NCBI RefSeq assembly: GCF_023206395.1
Contig: NZ_CP066150.1
Coordinates: 1,240,001 to 1,304,000, forward strand
From: Vibrio sp. ED004
GTDB lineage: Bacteria; Pseudomonadota; Gammaproteobacteria; Enterobacterales; Vibrionaceae
Reading direction: 5' to 3'
DNA: 64,000 nucleotides
Shown here: positions 18,080 to 27,167 of the stretch, one piece after another
How the letters are laid out: every line of letters starts with the position of its first letter
Numbering within the stretch: the stretch's first letter is position 1
The notes under the pieces: generated by a model
What the model saw: the letters and a program-made list of their open reading frames with translations, nothing else
Databases searched by the model: none
What the model was told of the DNA's origin: nothing
Program-made: the position numbers and the translations under genes

Positions 18080-18369
18080 GAATGTTTCCAAGTAAAGAGT
18101 AAATAAATACATCGTGAACAGCTGACTAAACTATAATCTAGCTAACTCACTGGTAACTTTGCTGCTAAAGATAGTCTTTCTAACTGATTAGAATTCCTCA
18201 TAATTTAGAATACAGACCAGCGAAGTGCCAGTGCTATCCATAAAATCGCTCCGCAATCGCTAATTTTGATAGAGGGATCAAGAACTCGCACTTTGGCGAT
18301 AGGTAATGACACATCAATTACCGTACTATTGCCCATCAATAAGATAGTAACTGTGTATAAGGGACTTCA

Positions 18370-19002
18370 TTGTTATTAGATCTCGTGATTAAAAGCGTCA
18401 ATCAGTTTCAAGACGATTGTCTAAAACTCTGTGAGCGTCATTATCCTACGGTGCACAACCAAGGGATCAGTGAGCATCACATCGGTAAAGCCTTTGCCCG
18501 ACGAATGGAACACACCTTCGTAAGCTTTAATCATGCGAGTAACATTAGCCCACTTGAAATGCTCTCCTCTCGAGAAACGCCCCGCCACTTCCGCATCTCT
18601 TCTGAAATCGGCACAGTTTGGATGATTAGCCACCATATGGTGAGCGCGGGAAAAACGTGTCGTAAAAAGTTGATGTTAGACATTCATAACTGGCAGCAAG
18701 AGTACGGATTCGCCATTCAACCCAATGACGTTTTGATCATTGTTTCTGACCATTGGATAAGCCGAAGTAAAAACAGTGGTGAGTTGTTGCACTGGTGGAT
18801 GGGAGAACTCCCTGACGAGATAACCGAATACAGCCAACAAGGCATCACGTTAAGAGAGAGTGATTCTCAATTCGCGGCCGATTTAAATAATAACTTTAGA
18901 ATCAGTCCGTGCTTTATTAAATTTGGTCACCCACTAAAACGGTCAGGGAATCAACAATTGGTTCGTAAATACCTGCAACTTTATGCCGTGCTTCAATGGT
19001 AG
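18370..19002 (+). CDS. Hypothetical protein, 210 residues
   Basis: I do not recognise the family. The start is TTG at 18370 with AAGGGA about 7 bases upstream. The protein is soluble, with no signal peptide or membrane span, and rich in His, Trp and aromatic residues (for example GKAFARRMEHTF, VSDHWISRSK, GELLHWWMG). Codon use resembles the neighbours, suggesting a resident gene. The restriction-enzyme-like pattern FRISSEIGTVWMI...GKTCRKKLMLDI is not diagnostic. It is a single gene, followed by 520 bp without coding sequence. Confidence 0.7.
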   Translation: MLLDLVIKSVNQFQDDCLKLCERHYPTVHNQGISEHHIGKAFARRMEHTFVSFNHASNISPLEMLSSRETPRHFRISSEIGTVWMISHHMVSAGKTCRKKLMLDIHNWQQEYGFAIQPNDVLIIVSDHWISRSKNSGELLHWWMGELPDEITEYSQQGITLRESDSQFAADLNNNFRISPCFIKFGHPLKRSGNQQLVRKYLQLYAVLQW

Positions 19003-19525
19003 GGATAATACGGGTCAACTTTTTCATTCAATATTGAAAGCAAATTGTTAGACCTTCATCCCAATATTTTATAAAAGTCATATAGTCATTGTTCATTAAT
19101 TATTCGAACGTTCTAATCGAATTATTAATAACGGTTCTTCTGATGCTATCGATTTTGAGAGATAGATATCACTTCTATGTAATCAGTTAAGTATCTTTAT
19201 TTCCTATCTTTGACATTCACCCATAATCTAAGCCTTTAACCCTACTTTTCGCTGGTGTATCGCTGCTCTAGCTTTATATTGGTTGGGATTGATATGTAAG
19301 GCGTTACTCAGCCATTAAATTCACAGCAACTATCAAACCTAGTGAATGATAAGTTAAATTAATGGTTAATATCATTTATCATGCTGATTTTTCGTTAATT
19401 ATATTTATTTAAATATTGACCCTGCAAATGAGTTTTTATTAATTGACAATTTACTAACACCTGTCAATATTGTGACAGCCATGACGTATATTTTCGTCAT
19501 TGAATAAACACCTTTATTAGCGACT
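19003..19525. other. Intergenic region upstream of EAL gene
   Basis: About 520 bp, strongly AT-rich, with no ORF having a ribosome site. The right end carries two adjacent perfect dyads (19461-19478 and 19481-19500) listed separately, plus a TTGACA at 19443-19448 that could be a -35 element. The rest shows nothing recognisable. Confidence 0.5.
19461..19500. promoter_or_regulatory. Two tandem dyads, candidate operators of EAL gene
   Basis: CTGTCA-ATATTG-TGACAG (19461-19478) and ATGACG-8 bp-CGTCAT (19481-19500) are both perfect inverted repeats, two bases apart, and end 25 bases before the EAL start. A further TGACA half lies at 19444. No known regulator was matched with confidence. Confidence 0.45.
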
Positions 19526-20317
19526 ATGATTTTATCAGACAGAAGTGAATTTATTAGCTGTATATCTGTGGATGCCGATATGCAGTTTATTGCGAAATAT
19601 CAAGACCTAACACTGCGAAGTGTCTACCAACCTATATTTGACGACTCAATGACTCAGATAGGCGTAGAGGCTTTGGTGCGTATTTCGAATAGCAAAGGGG
19701 ATACTGTTCGTCCTGATCACTTCTTCCATTCCGATGACACCTCATGCACAGATAAGATCAATGTAGAGAGACTCAGTCGCGCTATCCACATTCGTAACTT
19801 CGCACAGTCAACTATCCGTCATTTGCATCTATTCTTGAACGTTCTTCCAAACGTTGGTGAGCTGTTTGCTGCAGAAAAGGTCAGTGACAGCCTTCTGGCA
19901 AAACGTCTTCATGAGTTGAACCTTTCATGTGAGCAGATCGTGATGGAGTTGGTAGAGCTGAATGCCGAAAGTGAAGAGCGCTTGAAAGATGCAGCCCTCT
20001 CTCTTGCGGAGAATGGTTTTCAGATCGCGGTCGATGATTTCGGAACGCAAGCATCAACAGAACAACGCGTACGCCACATCAACCCTCATATCATTAAGAT
20101 CGATCGCTCAGTAATGTTAAATTTTGAGCAAGGTGACACACGAGAAATGGAATTAGTTCTAGAGCTCGCGAAGCAAATTGGCGCTAAGACTGTCATCGAA
20201 GGTATTGAAACAGAGCATCAACTTGCGGCAATGCAAAGCTTAGGCTTCGACATGTATCAAGGCTACCACCTTGCTATGCCTAAGCCGATTGAGTTGGATA
20301 TCCGTTTAGCAATCTAA
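19526..20317 (+). CDS. EAL-domain cyclic-di-GMP phosphodiesterase
   Basis: 263 residues consisting almost only of an EAL domain. The residues required for c-di-GMP hydrolysis are all visible: the EAL signature VEALVRI (48-50), Asn in LNVLPN (105), Glu in MELVE (141), DDFGT (170-171), Lys in KIDRS (191), EGIE (225) and Gln in QGYHLAMPKP (245). It should hydrolyse c-di-GMP to pGpG in the cytoplasm and favour motility over biofilm. No sensory domain, signal peptide or membrane span is present, so control may be transcriptional, in line with the dyads upstream. It ends at a strong terminator. Confidence 0.93.
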   Translation: MILSDRSEFISCISVDADMQFIAKYQDLTLRSVYQPIFDDSMTQIGVEALVRISNSKGDTVRPDHFFHSDDTSCTDKINVERLSRAIHIRNFAQSTIRHLHLFLNVLPNVGELFAAEKVSDSLLAKRLHELNLSCEQIVMELVELNAESEERLKDAALSLAENGFQIAVDDFGTQASTEQRVRHINPHIIKIDRSVMLNFEQGDTREMELVLELAKQIGAKTVIEGIETEHQLAAMQSLGFDMYQGYHLAMPKPIELDIRLAI

Positions 20318-20336
20318 AACCGCCCCTACTCTTCCT

Positions 20337-20365
20337 AAAGCCGCTGGCCATTGGTTAGCGGCTTT
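20337..20365 (+). terminator. Intrinsic terminator after EAL gene
   Basis: AAAGCCGCT / AGCGGCTTT stem with an 11-base loop followed by a T run. Confidence 0.85.
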
Positions 20366-20486
20366 TTAATACCTGCCATTTAACACACTCCTTTGTTAAC
20401 GAAGATGTTTATCTGTGTAGCAATCTTCACATCGCTTTCATGCATACAGATATTTACTTAAACCAGTGTTGTCCTAAATTTCAAGC

Positions 20487-20494
20487 ATAAAAAA
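20487..20494. repeat. Target-site duplication, left copy
   Basis: ATAAAAAA immediately outside the left end of the ISL3-family element; an identical copy is at 21766-21773. Eight bases is the duplication size expected for ISL3. Confidence 0.85.
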
Positions 20495-21765
20495 GGTTCA
20501 TCGCGGCTTTCCGGGGAAAGCCGCTTTTATCTTCAAGAAGAAGTAGTCTGTATCTCGATATCCATACCCCATTCGCTTGATTAACTTTATTTTGTTGTTT
20601 ATCCCTTCCAATGTGCAGGTGTTGAGCGGATAAGTTGCCGATGCAATAATACCGTGAAGATAAGGCCTCAGTTTTCGTGCAAACTCTTTCAATGGCTTAA
20701 TTCCACTCTCTTGCACTTGTGCCCACCATACCTCCCAGAGCCCCTTAGCATGGCTTCTGATTTACAGTACCAAAGCTCTTTGAGTTGTGAGCCGAGTATA
20801 TAAGTGGCCATCAAGTCCTTATTGATATTCAATATTTCAGTAAGATAGCTATCTTGTCGTGCATTTAAATTACCTCTGTTTTTCAGCGGTACCCAGCGTG
20901 AGCGCTTCACCCATTGCCTCGCTTTTTATCCTGCTTGAGTTTGTTAGCTTGGTCGACTCTGACTCTATCCATCACCTCACGACCGAACTTAGCAACAACA
21001 TGGAATAAGTCGTAAACGATTTTTGCATTCGGGCAGTGCGCTTGAACTTCAAGGTCAAAAGCCGTATTCATGTCCATTGCGACCGCTTCGATATTGTTAC
21101 CATGCTTGCCTAACTGCTCGAAAAACGGTCGTATGTCCTTGCGGCTACGACCTAACCCTATCCAAATGACTTGGTGAGTCTTAGCATCAGCGATGACTGT
21201 GGCATATCGGTGCCCTTTAAAGATGGCGAGCTCGTCCATGACGAGTTGCCTTAGCCCTTCCCATTTCACTGACGGTACCACTTGGCGAAGTCGACGTTTA
21301 TCTATCTCTTTAATGGTGTGCCAATGAACGCTCGTTAACTGGGAGATATGCTTAATGGGAAGAAGAGGCAGTAGTTGTTCTATATAGCTTTTAGACGCGT
21401 CGTTATACGAGCATAAGGCTCTAACCAAGATAGAAACTCTGTTTTATGCCGCAGTCACGACACTTGATCCTTCGAGTTTGAACGGAAAGCTCAACAGGAA
21501 CATTGAACAACATGGCCTCTTTCACATGACGCCATTGATACTCATGGATAGCCTCAGCTTCAAGACCGCAAAGGCATTTAGCCTCAGAATTAGGTTTAAG
21601 AGTTAGTGTAACAAGTGATGCTGTCTGGTGAGACTTTACTATTTTAAAGCCTTCCCAGAATGAAGATAGGAAAGTATGATTCGGCATGAAAACGGTAGTT
21701 TGTGTATGATTTTTGTTTGGCGTACCGTTTTTTTGTTTTTAGTTCCCGCTAATCCGCGATGAACC
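20495..21765 (-). mobile_element. ISL3-family insertion sequence, complete ends, inactive
   Basis: A 1,271-bp element. The ends are GGTTCATCGCGG (20495-20506) and its inverted copy CCGCGATGAACC (21754-21765), with further partial matches to about 23 bp. It is bordered by the 8-bp duplication ATAAAAAA. The only gene is a minus-strand ISL3 transposase that is broken by several frameshifts. It landed in the U tract of the terminator that ends the RND pump operon, leaving the terminator stem (21773-21796) intact. Confidence 0.9.
20498..21687 (-). pseudogene. ISL3-family transposase, frameshifted
   Basis: Pieces of one ISL3 transposase lie in shifting frames: N-terminal zinc-ribbon part (21687-21421, with KCLCG and IKCRDCG cysteine pairs), a middle part with the DDE catalytic segments (MDELAIFKGHRYATVIAD; VAMDMNTAF), and the C-terminal part with NTCTLEGINNKIKLIKR holding the catalytic Glu. 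Reading across the breaks suggests single-base losses near 21442 (A run), 21390 (A run), 20930 and 20742. With these repaired the protein would be ~390 residues, normal for the family. The element can move only if supplied with transposase in trans. Confidence 0.9.
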
Positions 21766-21773
21766 ATAAAAAA
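21766..21773. repeat. Target-site duplication, right copy
   Basis: ATAAAAAA, identical to 20487-20494, just outside the right inverted repeat of the ISL3 element. Confidence 0.85.
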
Positions 21774-21796
21774 GCCCAGTCAAAAATGACTGGGCT
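21773..21796 (-). terminator. Terminator of the RND pump operon
   Basis: AGCCCAGTCA / TGACTGGGCT, a perfect 10-bp stem. On the minus strand it is followed by TTTTTT, which overlaps the target duplication of the ISL3 element. Confidence 0.88.
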
Positions 21797-21826
21797 GGCT
21801 TAAAAGAATCTGTTTTATATCAATCC

Positions 21827-24800
21827 CTAATAACCCGCAGTGGACGGTTTGATTCTATATAGAATAGCGAACATCACTGGTACTACTATTAGCGTTAGTA
21901 CTGTAGCAAAGCCTAAGCCTGCCATGATGGTAATCGCCATCGAGCCGAAAAATGCATCGAATACCAAAGGAATCATACCCAAGATAGTCGTTAGTGCTGC
22001 CATAGATACCGGACGTACACGACTAATCGCACTGTCGACAACCGCCAAATATGGGTCTTTACCTGTTGATAGCTCACTGTTGATCTGGTCAAGCAGTACG
22101 ATACCGTTCTTCAAAATCATGCCGCTTAGACTCAATAAGCCTAGGAACGCCGTGAAGCTGAATGGCATATTAGTACCTAACAGACCAATTGAAACACCAA
22201 TGATAGAGAGTGGAACCGTAAACCAAATCACAAGCGGCTTACGAACCGAGTTAAACAGAAGCATAGTGATGATAAACATCAGCAAGTAACCCATTGGCAG
22301 TGAGCCAAACAGAGATTCCTGCGCATCTTTAGAGCTTTCGTACTCACCGCCCCAGCTAATGCTGTAGCCTTCTGGTAAATCTAATGCTTCTACCTTTGGT
22401 TTCACACGAGCAAACAAACTCGCTGGCGTTTCATCACCAAGAACATCGTGGTCAGCCAATACCGTTAGCGTACGTTTTCTGTCACGACGCTGAATCAGTG
22501 GCTCAGACCATTGAAGCTCTACGCCATCAATCACTTGCTCTACCGGGATGTAAGTTTGTAGCGATGGGCTCCAAATCTTCACATTGTTTAGCGATTCGAA
22601 ATCAAAACGCTCTTCTTCCGGTAAACGCGCCACGATAGGTAACATATGAGTACCATCACGCAGTAGGCCGATGTTGTAACCACCAAACGCCATCTGTAGC
22701 GTCTCGGACAAATCAGTTTTTGAAATGCCTAGGCGACGAGCCTTAGATTCGTTGAACAGCGGTACAAGTTCTTTAGTGCGTTCACGCCAGTCGTGACGAA
22801 CATTTCGAGAGCCTGGATCAGCAAGTAAGATGTCTTCGACTTCAACTGCAATGTTACGCAGTACCTGTGGATCGGCACCGATAATACGCGCTTCAATTTT
22901 TGAAGCTGGTGACGGGCCAAACTCAATCAACTTGAACTGGAACGTTGGTTGTTCAAATTCGTTCGCTAAGTCGTTGTCTAACGCCGCTAGAGCCTTAAAC
23001 ATAGTGTCACGGTCAGTCGTTCTTACTTGTAACTGGGCGTACGCTTCGTAACTTTTCTCTGGTTGATATGTCAGAGCGAAACGCTGCATGCCCTGCCCAA
23101 CCGTTGTCGTTACAAACTCCACGTCGTCTTGTTGACGAATGTAGCTTTCAACCTTTTCAGTCTGCTTGATGGTTTCACGAACATCGGTACCTTCTGGCAT
23201 CCACATGTCGACGTAAAACATTGGCGTGTTTGATGGCGGGAAGAACTGTTGCTTCACCATACCAAAACCAACAATCGAAGCAGCTAGCAAAGCAATCATG
23301 CTCACTACCGTTAACCATCTGAAGCGCAATGCGAATTTCAGAGACGCGCCGAATACAACAAACAGAATGCCTTTGTATGGGTCTTCGTTCGCATCAACCT
23401 TGTCTTCTTCTTTCAGCATCATTTCTGCAAGGAACGGAGTCAGTGTGAGTGCCGTAACCCAGCTTAAGAACAATGAGAAACACAGTACCCAGAACAGTGA
23501 ACCCATGAACTCGCCTGTCGCGTCTTTCGACAAACCAATCGGCGCAAAGGCTGTGATAGCGATAATGGTTGCGCCCAATAGTGGCCATTGTGTTTGTGTC
23601 ACAATGTCTTTTGCTGCTTGAAGTTTGGTCTTACCTTTCTTCAAGCCAACCAGAATACCTTCAACGACAACAATCGCATTATCCACCAGCATACCCAGCG
23701 CGATAATCAGCGCACCCAGTGAGATACGGTGCAGTTCGACATCGTTGTAGTCCATCAGGATGAAGGTACCGAACACCGTCAATAGAAGAACCAAACCGAT
23801 GATCAAACCACTGCGTAAGCCCATTGCGAACAACAGTACAATGATAACGATGGCTACCGCTTCAACTAGGCTGATTAAGAAGTCAGCCACAGATTTGTCT
23901 ACTTCTTGCGCTTGATTGTAGAAGTAGTTCAGCTCAACACCCGCTGGTTTAATACTTTCTAGGCGATCAAGTTCCGCATCCAGTGCTTGACCAATCTCAA
24001 CCACGTTTACGCCAGAAGAGAACGCAATACCTAAGTTGATTGCTGGTTTACCGTTGTACGTTAATACATTGCCTGGCTTTTCTTGAATACCGCGAGTCAC
24101 TTCAGCGACATCTTTCAAGCGAATCAGGTTACCCGTATCGCGACCGTGAATGATCAGGTTTTCTAGTTCTTCAACTGTGCTTAATGTGCCGTTTGGCTTG
24201 ATCGTTAGGCTTTGACCATTCAGCATAACCTCGCCTGCCGATACCACACTGTTCTGTTGTGCTAACAGTGACGTAACCGTCGACATGTCTAGGTTCAATG
24301 CGGCTAAGCGTTCCAGTGACATCTCAACAAACAGTTGTTCTTGTTGGTCACCTGCAATGCTTACTTTGCCGACACCGTCGACCAGTTCGATTTCACGTGT
24401 TAGGTAATCTGCGTACTGTTTTAGCTCAACGTAGTCGTAGCCATCACCGGTCAGCATGATCATCACACCGAATACATCACCGAAATCATCAATGATCTGA
24501 ACGGAATTCACACCACTTGGTAGTTTTGGCTGTAGATCGTTGATCTTACGGCGCATTTCATCCCAGATTTGTGGCAGCTCGTCCGGACCGTAGTCCATCT
24601 TCATGCTGACCATAATTTGAGACATACCATTCGATGAGGTCGATGTGATCTTATCGATATAAGGGAGCTGCCTTATCTCTTTTTCAAGCGGGTAAGTCAG
24701 TTCTTCTTCAACTTCCATAGACGTAGCGCCAGGGTAAGTTGAAATAATCATTGCATCTTTAATGGTAAAAGCTGGATCTTCTAAACGGGATAGATTACCA

Positions 24801-24886
24801 AAAGACGTCACACCGCCAATGGCTAAAATGACTAGAAACAGCCAGCTGATTACTTTGTTCTTTATTGAATATTCTGCGATGTTCAT
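21827..24886 (-). CDS. RND multidrug efflux pump, inner-membrane transporter
   Basis: 1,019 residues with the twelve-helix RND layout: first span near residues 12-30, large periplasmic loop, a block of spans around 340-550 containing the proton-relay acidic pair in LIIALGMLVDNAIVVVEGI, a second loop, and the last spans from ~860. Proton-driven export of drugs, bile salts or other amphiphiles from the periplasm is the known role. It is the last gene of a three-gene operon with two adaptor lipoproteins, the arrangement of V. cholerae VexIJK and V. parahaemolyticus VmeTUV. Its start overlaps the adaptor stop by four bases. The outer-membrane channel (TolC) is not encoded here. Confidence 0.93.
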   Translation of the reverse strand: MNIAEYSIKNKVISWLFLVILAIGGVTSFGNLSRLEDPAFTIKDAMIISTYPGATSMEVEEELTYPLEKEIRQLPYIDKITSTSSNGMSQIMVSMKMDYGPDELPQIWDEMRRKINDLQPKLPSGVNSVQIIDDFGDVFGVMIMLTGDGYDYVELKQYADYLTREIELVDGVGKVSIAGDQQEQLFVEMSLERLAALNLDMSTVTSLLAQQNSVVSAGEVMLNGQSLTIKPNGTLSTVEELENLIIHGRDTGNLIRLKDVAEVTRGIQEKPGNVLTYNGKPAINLGIAFSSGVNVVEIGQALDAELDRLESIKPAGVELNYFYNQAQEVDKSVADFLISLVEAVAIVIIVLLFAMGLRSGLIIGLVLLLTVFGTFILMDYNDVELHRISLGALIIALGMLVDNAIVVVEGILVGLKKGKTKLQAAKDIVTQTQWPLLGATIIAITAFAPIGLSKDATGEFMGSLFWVLCFSLFLSWVTALTLTPFLAEMMLKEEDKVDANEDPYKGILFVVFGASLKFALRFRWLTVVSMIALLAASIVGFGMVKQQFFPPSNTPMFYVDMWMPEGTDVRETIKQTEKVESYIRQQDDVEFVTTTVGQGMQRFALTYQPEKSYEAYAQLQVRTTDRDTMFKALAALDNDLANEFEQPTFQFKLIEFGPSPASKIEARIIGADPQVLRNIAVEVEDILLADPGSRNVRHDWRERTKELVPLFNESKARRLGISKTDLSETLQMAFGGYNIGLLRDGTHMLPIVARLPEEERFDFESLNNVKIWSPSLQTYIPVEQVIDGVELQWSEPLIQRRDRKRTLTVLADHDVLGDETPASLFARVKPKVEALDLPEGYSISWGGEYESSKDAQESLFGSLPMGYLLMFIITMLLFNSVRKPLVIWFTVPLSIIGVSIGLLGTNMPFSFTAFLGLLSLSGMILKNGIVLLDQINSELSTGKDPYLAVVDSAISRVRPVSMAALTTILGMIPLVFDAFFGSMAITIMAGLGFATVLTLIVVPVMFAILYRIKPSTAGY

Positions 24887-25938
24887 TCTGCTTTTCCTGA
24901 CAATTGGATTCCGTCACGGAGTTTTCTTAGATTCGAATTTACGAGTAGCTCACCTTGCTCAACACCATGAGCGATAAGTGCGCCTTGGCCGCTGATCTTG
25001 TCGACTTCCACTTCGCTTTTAAATGCTTGGCCGTCTTCCATTTTCCACACGTAAAATTGGTTCGTTTCAGCGCCTGCTTGTAGTGTCGTCATCGGCAACT
25101 GGTAGCCTTGAACATCACTTAGGCCTGCTTTTGCCATGTCGACATTTACTGTAACGCTCGTACCCGGCAGAATTTCACTTTCAGGTTGTTGCATCTGCAT
25201 CCAAAACTCGTATGTACGTGATTGTGGGTGCAGTTCACTGGTGTGCTCTAGGTACGTAAGCGGATATTCTCCAGAGTGACCACCAAAGGTCGCTTCAGGA
25301 CGGTAGCTACTTGAACGCATGTCAGGGCTGATCGACGCTAAGATCGAATCGGACACTTGGATTCGTACGTAGACCTTATCGTTCTGATACAAGCTAAGAA
25401 GCGTTTCGCCCGGTGTCGTGTTTTCAAAGCGCTGCTTATCAACCGTTGAAACCGTGCCTGAAAATGGTACTAGCAACTCTGTGTAGCTCAGCTTGCGTTG
25501 TGCTGCAGCCAAATTAGCCGATGCCAATTTGTAGTTAGCGGTTAGTTGGTCGTGTTCCGATTGCGACAACATCTTGCTACCAAACATCTCAGTACCACGA
25601 GACAATTGCTTGCTCGCCAATTCAAACTGAGATTGAGCGTCTGTTAGATCTTGTTTGTATGTCGCGTTGTCTAGGGTCGCCAGTAGCTGACCTTTTTCGA
25701 CCTTGTCACCCGCTTCAACCAATACTTGCTGAATTTCACCAGCAAGCTTAAATGCCAACGGTGTCAGTTCTGCAGGCATCACCTGTCCGTTAAAACTTCT
25801 GAATTGATCAGTAAGTGGTGCGCCAACTTCAAAGGTTGAAACCAAAAGTGAAGGCTGTTCACGGTGGTCTGTTTCGTTATTACAAGCTTGAAGTAATAAC
25901 GCAGATGCAACCACAACTGATAATTTGGAAAGGTTCAT
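24883..25938 (-). CDS. RND efflux adaptor lipoprotein (second of two)
   Basis: 351 residues. A lipoprotein signal ends in LLLQAC, with the lipidated Cys at about residue 19. The HlyD/AcrA-type core follows: a split lipoyl domain (AGEIQQVLVEAGDKVEKGQLLATLDN, then TELLVPFSGTVSTV) around an alpha-helical hairpin (residues ~95-155), then the beta-barrel and membrane-proximal domains. It bridges the inner-membrane pump and an outer-membrane channel. It overlaps the pump gene by four bases and shares its first base with the last base of the upstream adaptor gene, so the three are co-translated. Confidence 0.9.
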   Translation of the reverse strand: MNLSKLSVVVASALLLQACNNETDHREQPSLLVSTFEVGAPLTDQFRSFNGQVMPAELTPLAFKLAGEIQQVLVEAGDKVEKGQLLATLDNATYKQDLTDAQSQFELASKQLSRGTEMFGSKMLSQSEHDQLTANYKLASANLAAAQRKLSYTELLVPFSGTVSTVDKQRFENTTPGETLLSLYQNDKVYVRIQVSDSILASISPDMRSSSYRPEATFGGHSGEYPLTYLEHTSELHPQSRTYEFWMQMQQPESEILPGTSVTVNVDMAKAGLSDVQGYQLPMTTLQAGAETNQFYVWKMEDGQAFKSEVEVDKISGQGALIAHGVEQGELLVNSNLRKLRDGIQLSGKAE

Positions 25939-27026
25939 TAAATACCGCCCTCACGTAACCAAGCTTTTACTTGCTGTCCATCTGATAACACATCTACACC
26001 TGCTTCTACGATTAGGTCGCCAGAAGAAAGGCCATCAATCACCTTGCCTTGTTCATCAAGGGTGACTTGTACTTTAGAAATCAATTGTGACTCTGGGTTG
26101 TAGCGCCACAGTTCACCGTGGTCTGCTTCTTTGCTTAACCAAGCTGAATCAACAATCCCGATACCGTAGTCGGATTTGTTTTTCTGAACTTCCACTTGCG
26201 CTGTCATGCCAGAAAGCAGATTGATGTCTTCAGGCTTTTCGATAGACACAACCGCTTGATAGCTGTTGGTATCTTCATCTGGCTGAGTTGAAATCTCTTT
26301 AAAGCGCGTTGGGATACGAATGCCGCGGTGGCTATCCATCACAACCCACATGTTTGAGCTTGTTAGATCTTGAATTGAACGGTCTTCAAGCTTTGATACC
26401 GGAATAGAGAAAGTCACATCCATTTCGCTGTGATTCAAAATGTTAAGTACCGGCTGCTTTTCTGCGATCAATTGATATTGCTTACCAAACACCATCGATA
26501 CCACGCCATCGAATGGAGCAACTAATGTGGTGTAACCAAGGTTTGTTTTTGCTTGGTCCAACTCAACTTCAGCGGCAGTAAAGGTGTTTACGGCTTGGTC
26601 GTAGTAATCCGTGCTCACAAGCTTCTTTGAGTACAATTCAGACGCTTGCTTATATTGGCTGTTCGCCAGATCAAATTTTGCTTGTGCTGCATCAACTGCA
26701 ATACGGTAATCCGTCGCATCTAACACGGCGAGTACTTGCCCTTTCTTCACTTCTTGTCCCATGCGAACAGAGAAAGTTTCAATATCTCCACCCACATTGA
26801 AAGAAAGCGCAGCACGGTCGGTCGCATCCACTTTTGCGATAAAACTATCAAGCTCAATATCTGTCTGTTGAGGGATCTCAAACAGCTTTACTGGCTTAAC
26901 AACTCGAACGGTTTCTTCTGACTGAACCTTATTACATCCGGTCAAAGAGCCTGCGAGTAATAGTGCGGCAAACGCCACGCCTATCTGCTTACTCGTCTTG
27001 GCTTGAATAGACAACTTGGATTGCAT
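25938..27026 (-). CDS. RND efflux adaptor lipoprotein (first of two)
   Basis: 362 residues. Basic N-terminus, hydrophobic stretch and lipobox LTGC (Cys near residue 31) mark a lipoprotein. The lipoyl halves (ETFSVRMGQEVKKGQVLAVL and TTLVAPFDGVVSMV) flank a helical hairpin, as in other adaptors. Having two different adaptors before one pump suggests a heteromeric periplasmic ring, as proposed for VexIJK-type systems. It is the first gene of the operon; 141 bp separate it from the divergent TetR regulator. Confidence 0.9.
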   Translation of the reverse strand: MQSKLSIQAKTSKQIGVAFAALLLAGSLTGCNKVQSEETVRVVKPVKLFEIPQQTDIELDSFIAKVDATDRAALSFNVGGDIETFSVRMGQEVKKGQVLAVLDATDYRIAVDAAQAKFDLANSQYKQASELYSKKLVSTDYYDQAVNTFTAAEVELDQAKTNLGYTTLVAPFDGVVSMVFGKQYQLIAEKQPVLNILNHSEMDVTFSIPVSKLEDRSIQDLTSSNMWVVMDSHRGIRIPTRFKEISTQPDEDTNSYQAVVSIEKPEDINLLSGMTAQVEVQKNKSDYGIGIVDSAWLSKEADHGELWRYNPESQLISKVQVTLDEQGKVIDGLSSGDLIVEAGVDVLSDGQQVKAWLREGGI

Positions 27027-27167
27027 GATGCTTCTCCATTTAATTATTATGATTTATTACACAGGTGGGCAGTATATTGAAAATTTTAGATTCCACAAGC
27101 TTTACTTTCCACCTGTGCAGTATTTTTTATTTCAGTAAAAACAGTGTAGAATGTGGTAATCAGGTAA
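27027..27167. promoter_or_regulatory. Divergent promoter region with inverted repeat, candidate TetR operator
   Basis: CACAGGTGG (27060-27068) and CCACCTGTG (27109-27117) are a perfect 9-bp inverted pair, each followed by or overlapping a GCAGTAT. They lie between the pump operon and its regulator. A TetR-family dimer binding one or both sites would control both directions; this is inferred from position. Confidence 0.5.

Noticed and set aside
23226..23621. 131-codon frame antisense to the RND pump gene
   Set aside because: Shadow of the long pump gene, no ribosome site; the same holds for other long antisense frames at 40639-41052, 52025-52414 and 38667-39029.
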